Assembly: GCA_014529385.2 (NCBI GenBank)
Contig: CM043943.1
Location: 99,758,355 to 99,818,354, forward strand
DNA: 60,000 nt
Reading direction: 5' to 3'
DNA from: Adiantum capillus-veneris
Taxonomy: Eukaryota > Streptophyta > Polypodiopsida > Polypodiales > Pteridaceae
Shown here: in pieces, positions 35,520 through 45,626 of the stretch
How the letters are laid out: every line of letters starts with the position of its first letter
Numbering within the stretch: position 1 is the stretch's first letter
Translations under genes and position numbers: made by a program
Notes under the pieces: generated by a model
The model's input: the letters and a program-made list of their open reading frames with translations, nothing else
What the model was told of the DNA's origin: nothing
Database searches by the model: none

Positions 35520-38149
35520 TGATAGCCGTTTTTCGGCTCTCCGTAATTGCCATAGTAAGTTAACCCACCCTATCAAATCACTTAAACACTATGGCTATCC
35601 CTACCATTTCACTGTACATAGGCGTGTGTGAGTTAGGGGACTTTCCCCATATTTTCTTAAAAACCCTCAATTAGCTAGTCACTCGGCTAGTTGAGCCAAA
35701 AAAATAAAAAAACAAAAAAATAAAATAAAAAATAAAATAAAAATTATAAGTATATTATGACCCATTTGTGTGTAAATATTTCATTGTATATAGGTCTTAA
35801 ATAAAATGTTTTTTCATAATTATTTTGGTATTTATTTAAATATTTCTACCTATGGTGTGTTATTTATGCTATGTACATTGACTCACCATTACCATATTTT
35901 TTGTTACCATTTTGCATACTCTTTATTCCATATAAAAATAATTTCATGCAAGCTTCTCTTATTTTTGGTGTAACTCCATCCCAACAAAAATCCAAAAAAA
36001 CTAGTTTTATTTATGTGTATATTTTTTCACTATTGTGATTTTTCCTTCCTACATCTATTCTCTTTTACTCTCATAAATTAGAACACCAAAAATATTCATC
36101 TTTTTATGGTAGACTTATAATGAGAGAGATTTATTTTGACCCCTTTATATTTTTTCCACCTATATTATTTATATTTGACATGTACATATTTTTTTAGACC
36201 CCTCAATATTTGATTTTCTTAGTTGTAATATTCACTTATATCATGATCTCAACAATATCTTCAATTATAGACCTACCAAATAAGGTCAAGGGTATGTGGT
36301 ATGCATGCATGCACCATGGGGAGCTCACTCTTGGAGGTATTCAAAAGAATCATCCAAAGAAGGACCTTACAAGGACCTTGTGCAGTGGAAAAAACAGTCA
36401 GTTTTGCTGAATTTTTAAAGATCACATGCTCCCCGAATTTGGAAAGGTGATACAAACAAAAGTTGTAGCTCGTGAGTTGAACTTTCACCTCAAATTTTTT
36501 CATATTTTTTGAGCTACGAGCTGTGAGCTATGATTTTATTGGTGGACCCCAGTTTGCCCATGCTATGCAGCCACACTCCCTCTTCCACTTTATCATTTTT
36601 CTCTTTCACACACACTCCTCCCTCTCCTTCCCACTCCTAAACCTGCAACTCCCATGTCTTAATTCACCCTTTTCACCATTGCCACTTCTCTCACACCTCC
36701 ATAGTCTTCATCCTCCATTTCTACACCCTAGGTGTCCCCCTTTCTCTCTACATATATGTCCATATTACCATACTCTCTTCAGCTTTGTAAAGAACTTCAA
36801 AAAATCAGAAAAAATCCAAGGTTAACCTCTGCAAATGAAGGCTGTATCATGAATTTTCCAAGGTTTGAAGATAACGTAGCTTCATCGACACGCATTACTT
36901 CGCCATGCTGACCGCTTCTGCTACCGGTGCTGTAAAGAGGTGAATGTCAACTTCTCCAAAGCTTCAACCTCTCTTTACAAGCTCATCCCTTCTCTAACTT
37001 TTCTCATCATATATCTCACCATTTGGTGAATGATTTTGTAAATATTTTTTTAGTGATAATTACTAACTACTAACCACTAACCTTATTGTAAAATGCACCC
37101 TCTACTAGAGTAGGCACTCCCAAATTATTCACTCAATCCTCTCTCCTTTCATCCTCAATATTAATTCTCTTCCCTTGAGCCCACATCCATGTGACTCAAA
37201 GGACAAGAGAGACCCACCCTCATTAAAAAAAAATTGAAAAAAATATGCATAATCTTTGATTCCTTCAAATAAACTTGATTAGGCCTAATCCAAATCGGGG
37301 CTTCTAAAAACTATAAATAGAGCCCTTCTCTCCCTTGTAAATGATCACATGATCACACTACACCACACCATTCTCAACACATAACACACCACTCTTCAAG
37401 CCTAGTTGTGTAGAGTGTGTGGATTGTGAGTGCTCTATTCCATCACTACACATAGGTGCATGGAGAAGCTTGAAGTTAGTTATGCCATCTAGAGGAGTGG
37501 AGTGATACTATACTCTGCAATCACACTTGTAGCCTACTCTTGTCCATAAATAAGATTCATAGTTTTGGGTGCAATTGTATGCTGCAACTACGACTCTTCT
37601 CTCCAAATTGACTTGATAAGTTGGCTCATGAGGTGGTTGAAGGTATTCGTCCTTGAAGTTTGTTGTGCCATTTCATGCTTGGTGGTTTGAGGGCTTGTTG
37701 AATTGTTTGCCAAAACTTTCAATTGTAAGAGGGTGCTCGGTGAGAGGGCTCCCGTGACCCTAAGACAATTTGTGTATTGGCAACAAGGTCAAGTTTTGTG
37801 TTGTCTCTCTATTTCTCATCAAGCTTTGTGTGCATCTAGTCTTTAAGGCTAAGACCGAGTTGCTCAAGTTGATTTGTGCACTTTACCTCTCTCTGGCATG
37901 GTGAATGTTTGTGTTTGGTGTGTGTGGCTATCTTGCATTCCCCTCTCTTTGTGCGTTTGAGTACAAGGAGATATCACGTGCGTCCTAGTTCGCATCTACA
38001 ACTAGGTGGTGCCCCTTTTCTTGTTTGGTTTCTGACTGTGGGTTATTGTTGTCTTTGATTGTGCTTGCCCCAGCCCCAATTGAGCAGCACGGGAGCCTCG
38101 AAGGGTGTTTAGAGGCTGCTCTTCTTGTTGCCCACCCCGGACCGCCTCA
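35520..38149 (+). repeat. 3' LTR of the Tat-type element
   Basis: Matches 26980-29599 with about 35 substitutions and a few small indels (including the A-rich run near 35700-35745 and a 3-base indel near 37160). It ends CCGGACCGCCTCA, followed by the CTATT of the interrupted monomer. Confidence 0.97.
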
Positions 38150-38330
38150 CTATTTTGGAGACTCTATGCTAGATCAGGAGAGGGGTATAGTCTGCCTTTT
38201 CTCCTAGATCTTGCTAGCACTTGTACATGATTAAGTCCGAGTCTCTTCTACACATGCATGCTTACATATGAGATTTGTACCAAGCCGTATGCATGCAATA
38301 TTGCTACACTAAGGCTCAAAGTTGGATTTT
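38150..38330 (+). repeat. 330-bp tandem array, right remnant
   Basis: CTATTTTGGAGACTCTATGC continues the monomer broken at 26979, then fades through CATGCATGCTTACATA and CCAAGCCGTATGCATGCA. Confidence 0.8.
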
Positions 38331-39057
38331 TGCATGACAAAGAAGAACTTTCTGTCCCATGGCAAAATATCCTAGGTTATGATGAGAAGCCACGGGTCAA
38401 TAGACAAAGTCAATATCAAAGACAAAACACCACATCAAAACAGCAATGGAGATCTTGATTGCTTACCAAGCAAGTGTGCTCGTTGTTTGATTTCACAAAG
38501 TTCTTTGGTGATTGTTTTTGGAGCAAAGAATAACACCTAGATGAATACTCATAGTGATTAGAGAGCGTGGATAATAATCCAAGCGTACTTAGAGACTATA
38601 CATTGAGTAGAGCAATCATAGAGGGTGATTAAAACTATTACACACAGATTAGAAATACTAGCACTTAGAGATTAGGTGATTAGGTAGACTAGTAAAGCAA
38701 TTAAAGTGATTGAAAATCCATTATAAAGAGATTGAAGAGCTTAAAAAGCAGCTACATGGATTACACATTCTAAGCTAGAGAAAATTGAGAGGACAGAGAG
38801 TTCAAAGAACTAATGCATAGGTTAAAGATTGATTAATCAGAAAAGATGTTGATTAGAGAGCTTGGGATAATGATTAGCATTAGGGGAAGGGGGAGGAGAG
38901 AGAGAGAGGGACGGGGGGTGAGATGGAGAGAGCTCCCAATTCAAATTTCAAAATATGAATTCATTCGCTCCTAGCTCCCACTTGAAATTTGAATTGAATT
39001 GAGGAGTCTCCTTTGACCCTTATTTAATGATGCCAGTTTAATGTTGAATCGTCACTA

Positions 39058-39061
<4 letters not shown>
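38331..39061. other. Non-coding interior with A/G-rich repeats and a hairpin
   Basis: Loose direct repetition of GATTAGAGAG/GATTAG-type words runs from about 38550 to 38900. A 15-base perfect inverted repeat, CAATTCAAATTTCAA at 38937-38951 against TTGAAATTTGAATTG at 38982-38996, lies at the right. No gene is supported. Confidence 0.6.

Positions 39062-39098
<37 letters not shown>
39062..39098 (+). repeat. (GA)n microsatellite
   Basis: About 18 GA units, preceded at 38890-38935 by an impure GA-rich tract. Confidence 0.95.
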
Positions 39099-39099
<1 letters not shown>

Positions 39100-39116
39100 G
39101 TCAATGTGCCACACCC

Positions 39117-39618
39117 CTACGTGTGCGCACGCCTATATCCATGCTCACTAGAGACTAGAGAGAGAGGCTGAGAGCTATCATGGTTCGTAACCGCTGGCTG
39201 AGTTGGACACCATATGCGTGGGGGCCCGCGGAGAGGCAATACCACCCTTGGCAGTTTTGTCGAGCCCGACAGTGTTGGCACCCTGCATGAGGGCAGCATC
39301 TGCGAGCGACAGTGTGGCTGTGCAGAAACCTCGTTGTGCAGCATGACGATTTTGGCGGCTCGCATGGCTCGTGGCACCTTGGTATAGAAATCCGGTGAGA
39401 GAGAAAGTAATAAGAGGGTGAGGGGACCATAGGCCAGCCGCCAATGCATATCCCTGCCCAATGAATTTTTTGCCTACAAAAATTTGCAAGATAAGATCGT
39501 AGACCCTGTCTCCCACGCGTCTGTTGCAAAATGGGGGTTTGGAATCTGCGAAACTATGGTGGATGACAAGGTTTGGAATCAATGAAACTATGGTTATTTT
39601 GAAGTAAAGGATTTGCAT
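39117..39618 (-). pseudogene. GC-rich coding-looking island, unidentified
   Basis: About 450 bases noticeably richer in GC than the neighbours. All three minus frames stay open for 114-146 codons across it, for example GDRVYDLILQIFVGKKF and AALMQGANTVGLDK in one frame and KVPRAMRAAKIVMLHNEV in another. Overlapping open frames are expected from GC-rich DNA with few stops, so which frame (if any) was coding is undecided. I recognise no domain. It may be a fragment of a captured gene or of a retroelement. Confidence 0.25.
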
Positions 39619-40440
39619 TATAATCCTTTAAAAAGATATGAGACTATTTTATTCAAATCCTTGAAATTTTTCCTATTTTCTTCAAGAAGAGCGTTTATCA
39701 AAGATTAATGAGTTTTGATCTTTTTAAACTACATTGGAAGATGGTAACTTTGTGAAGAGTGCTCCCAGGTTCTCTTTTTTCATAAGAGCTGCTTTTTTGT
39801 TTTACTCTATTATCAAGTGGCCGACTCCTATCTTGAAAGGGAGCTATCGACTCCTATCTTGAAAGGGAGGATAGCTGAGACACATTTTCCCCAACTTGAG
39901 TTTGAGCCTAGAGCTCATGGCTTGCCAATTGTATTGAATGGGATGTGAAGACAAAGAATCCAAGAAGGAACACGTATCTATCCAGAAAATTCTATTCTTA
40001 TTCAAGCTAGTTGTTGGTTGCTAAGATTAATGGATTATGCTCGTTATGTAATCATCACATCATTGAAATTGAAAAGGTCGGCTTAAAGAGAAGAGAACCC
40101 TTGTGACAAAGATTTGCAATGCCATTAAAAGAAAGAGGTAGCCTTGGGCATGATAGTACCTCTATGTTATGCTCAAGATTCATAGTAAGAGTGTCTATAA
40201 GAGTCAATAGTGGCACGATAATTGGCTCTACCCACAAAAGTGACTATCACAAGACGTTGGACACATTCCTACTATAAATCCCCACATTGTGGACAACGAC
40301 AATGTCATGCTAAGGTAAGCTGGGCAATGCTATTACAACAAAGTAGAATCCTATCAAGTTTCTCTTCCAAGTACCAGTTTTCAACTTGACCTACAAGTCC
40401 TGCTTTGCGAGAGCAAAATCTGGTGAGACTAAAATCTTGT
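39619..40440. other. Non-coding interior of the giant insertion
   Basis: No gene or repeat is recognised. A 19-base phrase CTCCTATCTTGAAAGGGAG is doubled at 39824-39867. Confidence 0.5.
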
Positions 40441-40446
40441 CATTAT

Positions 40447-40505
40447 TTTGGATGCGAACTTAAGACCCGGCACCTGGGTATGGATACCTATTCCACTACA
40501 CTAAC
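40447..40505 (-). repeat. tRNA-derived (SINE-like) head, candidate
   Basis: Read on the minus strand, TAGTGTAGTGG (40493-40503) resembles an RNA polymerase III A box and AGTTCGCATCC (40450-40460) a B box (consensus GGTTCGANNCC), 32 bases apart, with CCATACCCAGGTGCCGGG between. The fold of a functional tRNA is not preserved. It may be a decayed SINE head or a tRNA-related repeat. Confidence 0.35.
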
Positions 40506-42475
40506 ATAACAATCTTCAAACTCAATTGCAAGTACTATAGTATTAGGGTGATTTGGAACATTGATCATTTGGTGCCAGTTTGATGGCCTATTTATCCGGT
40601 CGCTCCCCCCATACCTTTATCGGTGACCAGCTCAAGTTACAAATGAATTTCTCTAGACACAACATGCGATATTTGGCAAGGTAGGATTGTATTTCTCACC
40701 AAAGTATCATATTGCACCCCTTCTACCAAGCCTTACAAGGAAGTTGATCCACTAGAGCTAGTCTGCATGCTTATTTCAAATAGGGTGGATTGTGGTGACA
40801 AATTAGGTCCTCCTAGCAACTTTGTTGTACTCCTGTTATACATCACCTCTTGATAGATGTTCTCAAGCTCTTGGATCATCCTTTTCTCAACTTTTGGTCA
40901 GGAACTTTTTATGGTCTACGTGTGGTTGTTCGTTTCCTTGGACAAAGGGTGGCTAGCCAACCATTACGCTCTCGCCTACATTTGAAAGGTTTGGTATTAT
41001 TGATTGAGAACATTAGAGTAGGGAATTGTTAGCAAGCTCATTGTTCAAAGACTTCTTCAAGAGGCTGAGCCTTGAAGAAAGATCCTTCTACATTTGATCC
41101 ATTCTAGAAGTCCCCCTACTACCAATAGACCCTAGCCCCTAAAGATCTAGTGGATCTCTAAAGAGATGAGGAGCATACGCCTTAACGAGGTTGGGAGGAC
41201 CTCATTTTATTGAGTATTTTGCATGATTGGGAGCTATTGCGACTAGGCCAAACTACATGTCTTGAGGAGCACCGATACCAGTGAATTATGTGGAACCCTA
41301 TGTTGCGTACTGACTAGGGACACATGCATTGTAGCTGACCCTGTGAAGCATGTGTCCCTCTAGAAATTGGTCAAAGTGAAACTATGGGGATTGGAGGAGC
41401 AACATAGGGTTGGACAAAGCAGAATGTACCATGAGAGACTAAGACATTTCAAAGGAGATTAGATGGGTGTATATCTTGATTGCAATTAGAGCATGAATGG
41501 AGAAAAATACTTTCCTTTTATTTAAGGCTTAGATTGAGGAAACGATATGAGAGTAGATGTCAAGCTCCGATGGTGGCAAGCTGCATATAAAGAAAATCTA
41601 GGTGGTAGTAGCAGCTGCTCAAAAGTAGCAATTCGAACTTGACCTAACATATCTGATCAAGATTGGGGACTTTGGGCCTTTGGAACCTTTGGAGTGTGAA
41701 CACTAGATTGATTACAATGGGATCCAAGGGTTGGCTCTGGAATGATCTTTTTGATCCTACAAATTCTTTGGGAAGAGCATGGAGATGCTAGAGGCTATCA
41801 AGAAATTTTGTGATAGATTTTGGAACATGATTGTGGCTAACCGACAAGCTTGCATGATATCTAGCTTTTTGTGCCTAGTTGCTCACAAAGGGATTGCAAT
41901 GGCTTCTTGGCTAGTATAAAGTGGACACTCCATCATGATTGAGCTACAACCATGCCCTATCAAGACATAATAACATTGATTCTGGGAGTTCGCTCAAGCC
42001 CAATAGATTTGGATTTGGAATTTGAGGCTTATGGGTGCCTTTACGTCGGTTACTTTGAATTTACTTGGGTGTAACAACTTGGTCAAAGCTATCTACTCCC
42101 ATCTTAGGATAGAAGTTTGCATCAAGCAGTCAAACTATTAAGATATCAACAAGTATACATGTTTGTGTCCTACTGTAGGTTGTAGCAATAGATCTTGGAG
42201 TCAAAAGAGGGATTTGACATGGGAGCCAATCAACAGTTTTACACTTTGACTCATTCAGAGAGCCAAGTGCTTTTGCAGTTATCAAGGGGTTTCTAGAAGG
42301 AGATCGGATACATAGGCTCCATGAGAGTAGTATCGGATACATATGCTCCATGATACATATGTCCCCTAAGGTTGAGCAAAGAGACAATGTTTGCTTCTTG
42401 TTAGAACAAAAATATTTGCCCCCTTCTCCCATTTTCAACAAGGTTTATGCTCGGAATGTTGGCCTCCTATTTTGG
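40506..42475. other. Non-coding interior of the giant insertion
   Basis: No gene is supported in this 2-kb stretch. Short open runs occur on both strands but none exceeds about 100 codons or shows a motif. A local inverted pair, ACATATGCTCCATGATACAT, lies near 42335. Confidence 0.5.

Positions 42476-42506
<31 letters not shown>
42476..42506 (+). repeat. (GT)n/(GC)n microsatellite
   Basis: Alternating GT units passing into GCGCGCG. Confidence 0.9.
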
Positions 42507-42599
42507 GCATGTGGGTTCACAAAGGTGTTTCCATTGTGGTTGTTAACAACGTACAATACTAGGATCTTTAATCTCATTAGCTATTTGCTTAAGAATATG

Positions 42600-43165
42600 G
42601 AACAACGTTCCCAAGTGCAATAACCTAGCACCTTGAAACCAACCTTCCAAGAACGTGTGACACAAAGATTGTGCCACAGCTTGTTCATGTCTAGCAACCT
42701 AGTATCAAGCACCCTCTCTACAATATGTGTGACACAAAGAACGTTCACAACTTTCTCAAATGAAGAAACCTACTAGCACCATGCAACTTTTTTGCAAGAA
42801 CTTTTGACATAAATATTATGCCACGACTTCCTCAAGTGGAGTAACCTAGCACCACAGAACCTTTTTGCAAGAAATTATGCCACAACTTTCTCAAGTGCAA
42901 CGACCTAGTACAATGCCATCTATGTATGATTTGGTGACACAAAGAACATGCTACAACTTCCTCGAATGCAACAACCTAGCACAGTGCAACCTATAACCAT
43001 GAACTGGTGACATATAGAACATGTCATAGCATCCTCAAGACTTGCAACAACCTAGCACAATGCAGCATCTCTGTAAACACTATTGACACATAGAACGTGC
43101 CACGAGTTCCTCTAGTGCAACAACCTAGCACAATGAAACCTCTCCACAAGAAGTTGGGACACAAA
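42600..43165 (+). repeat. 75-bp degenerate tandem repeat at the right end
   Basis: The monomer resembles GTGACACAAAGAACGTGCCA, then CAACTTCCTCAAGTGCAACA, then ACCTAGCACAATGCAACC. The AACCTAGCA word recurs near 42622, 42698, 42767, 42850, 42903, 42972, 43047 and 43128, about eight copies spaced 53-83 bases. The array ends about 25 bases inside the right terminal repeat of the giant insertion. Confidence 0.85.
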
Positions 43166-43188
43166 CAATTGTCCCAAATTTGTGCATT

Positions 43189-43213
43189 TTCCCAAAATTC
43201 CTAAATATGTCTT
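43189..43213 (-). repeat. Right terminal inverted repeat of the giant insertion
   Basis: The reverse complement starts AAGACATATTTAGGAATTTT, pairing with the left end at 6844. Confidence 0.55.
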
Positions 43214-43590
43214 ATAATTACAAAGCCAAGAGAGGTATAATCCCAAAAGTTCAACAAGGGATGGTTTCCACCTTTATCCAAGGGTTTTTGTGTCTAATCA
43301 AGCCATGGTTCTTGTGCACATGTTGATTCATAGTAGCACAGCCAGTGTTGGCCCTACCAAGACAACACTAGTGGGGAAGCCGTAGTATTCGCCTATACTA
43401 TGCATGATGGAGGTGATGGTTATACCGACTTGCAAATGACTACCATGAGTCCATACCTTGCAATTTCATTTACAAGTGAAACTAGGCTTTAGTCTAGGTA
43501 TATTTTCCAAATGTGTAGCGTAAGTTTGTCTTCTAAGATGCATGGTTATAAAATTGGTGACTTTGATAAGGTGTAAAGTAAAGTGGAAGA
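43214..43590. repeat. Long repeat unit, copy 3, right part
   Basis: Matches 48137-48480 (GCCAAGAGAGGT, AAAAGTTCAACAAGGGATGG, AGCCATGGTTCTTGTGCACA, AGATGCATGGTTATAAAATT). It completes the unit whose left part stops at 6843. It carries a 20-base insertion near 43266-43286 that copy 5 lacks. Confidence 0.85.
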
Positions 43591-43599
43591 GCTTATCAG

Positions 43600-45617
43600 C
43601 CAAAGCATTGACAAAGCACCATATTAGGCATACATCTCAACTACAGTAGTGCCAACACAAGTCCACCAGCATACCCCGCTCTCAATGTACTGCTAGAGAT
43701 GACATTCCGAACAAGATGCTCCTTGAGAAATTTTTTCTCTATTAAGTACACCATGTGTGGCATGAGTATTGAATTGAGCATATGACATACATATCAATTG
43801 GGGTAGTCCAATAACAACTTCCCACAATTTTCTTGAAGTTGATAGCACCCAGGAAGCGATATCTCCTCCTATGGATGCACATTGTTACGACATCCACCCC
43901 CTATGAACCTGGACATCCTCCGGTTTGTGCCAACCGGTCTTCAATTTTCTTTTTTCTTTTTCACTTCAAGCTCTTTACCATGAAGCTCATGTAATTGGTA
44001 AGTACATGCAAAACAACATAAGGTCTAAACCCTTTCACCAATGGTCCGGCTTAATCATTTGGTAACTGCTCATCACAAATCTTTGAACCACATTTGCCGT
44101 ATCTCGAACTTGCTCAATTAAGAAAAACCTTGTATAGTGAAACCGGCCAAACTCAAGTATGCTCCAGTTAATTGTTCACACATCTTAACCTCCAAGCTTG
44201 ATTCAGAGAACTTTGTTAAGCTCAAATTCGCTTTAGCCTGTTTGCACACGGAATGGTCATCAAGTCTTTCTATTTAGTAACCGCCCAAAAGATGTGAAGC
44301 AATGTTCGAGAAAAATGTGTCTTAGCTTAATATTGTGCCGTTTTCAATTTCCAGAATGCCGGTTAAGGGCAAGGGAAAAAGGAGAATTTCCGCCTTAGTA
44401 TATAGAGAAAAATAGTGCAAAAACCCATAAAAACAACGTAATTTTTTAAAATTTCCTCTTGGAAAATTCAAGGAAAGGATTTTGTATGATTGGAAAAATG
44501 AATTTTCCCAAATACTGATGTGAACATACTTTAATTCTCCAAAGAAGGAAAATGAAAGCTATCCATGTAAGCTTACTGATTATCAAACCAAAACTCTTTC
44601 CCACATAGCATAAAGCCAAAAAAGAAAAACCTACTACTAAGCAATCTGCTACATGAAATAACAATTGCATTCCCTTGAAACCTCGATCTGCACTTTAATA
44701 TCCACCAGGGTTCCAAGCCATATACATCAACCGACTTAGCCTAGGTGCACCATGATAGCCTCCTCGATCGAATGGTGCCATGTAAAATATGTATCACATA
44801 CCCACATAACTGCATACATTCATAGGTAATACGCTTTGTGCTTAGCTCAAAATATTGCATCAAAGCGCTAAGCATCTCTATCAATGATGTAAATTTCAAC
44901 AGAGAGAAGACAAAGATGCACAATACCGCACATTTGATCAATAATCACTTTGCAAAGAAAAACGAAGCATATAAGCTGAATTTGATAGCATGGATAAGAA
45001 TCGACACTCGATTGCCAAGGCGGGCCGTTAATGGTACTGTTAGTTGGATTAAATGAAAATTAAGGAGTTTAAGCTGCCTTTACAAGTGTTTAACTAAGTT
45101 AGATTGGCATAAACTCTATTGAGCGCTAAATAATCATGGAGCTCTCGATTTCGATAGTGGAGCTCTCCTCCTCTGTTGCAATTGCCAAAGAGAGCTCTCT
45201 TCTTCTCTTGGTCTCATGATTGCAAAAAACAAAACTCCCCAATTTCTCAAATTTTTTTCCTATATGGGCGTGTGAGCCCCGGGCTATCTTTATCGAACTC
45301 CTACTTGCTCCACTTTCTGCATGTGACTATTCACTTTCTATTTTCGGCCAGCTTGGCTCCCAAGGCACGCATGAGCATTTCCTTTCTCTATTGGAGCACC
45401 GACGACTCCATCGGTGCTTCCCAACTTACCACCCTTCAAAAGAAATGTACCCTTTCGAGTGTATGGGAACATCCGTGGCCACATCACCACTGCCGTATAG
45501 CTCTTGCTCGATTTCTACCAGCCGTTGCCAACCGACACAAAACCCCACCATTACCGCCCCGTAGTGCCAAGTGAGCCAGCCATCCGTCTCGCAAGCCACC
45601 AACAGCAACGCGCTGCT
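43600..45617. repeat. Long repeat unit, copy 4 (3' truncated)
   Basis: It starts ACAAAGCACCATATTAGGC and follows copies 3 and 5 until CAACGCGCTGCT at 45617, where copy 5 begins. It contains an extra stretch near 44299-44540 (ATGTTCGAGAAAAATGTG...) absent from copies 3 and 5. Confidence 0.85.
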
Positions 45618-45626
45618 CTTTGGCAT

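Larger units (their letters stand above)
26980..38149 (+). mobile_element. Ty3/gypsy retrotransposon, Tat-type, 11.2 kb
   Basis: Two LTRs of about 2.62-2.63 kb flank 5.9 kb of internal DNA with order gag, protease, RT, RNase H, second RNase H, integrase. The second RNase H between the first and the integrase is the mark of the Tat/Ogre lineage; there is no chromodomain. The element sits inside a 330-bp monomer: flanks CCTTG-CTATT and CTATT-TTGGAGAC rejoin to the monomer CCTTGCTATCTTGGAGAC with one change. The duplication is either CTAT with TG...CA ends or CTATT. By hand I count about 35 substitutions between the LTRs (about 1.3%), so insertion is fairly recent. Four in-frame stops and no frameshift interrupt one continuous gag-pol frame. 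Confidence 0.95.

Noticed and set aside
40447-40505. A functional tRNA gene
   Set aside because: Only A- and B-box-like words are present; the acceptor and anticodon stems do not pair.
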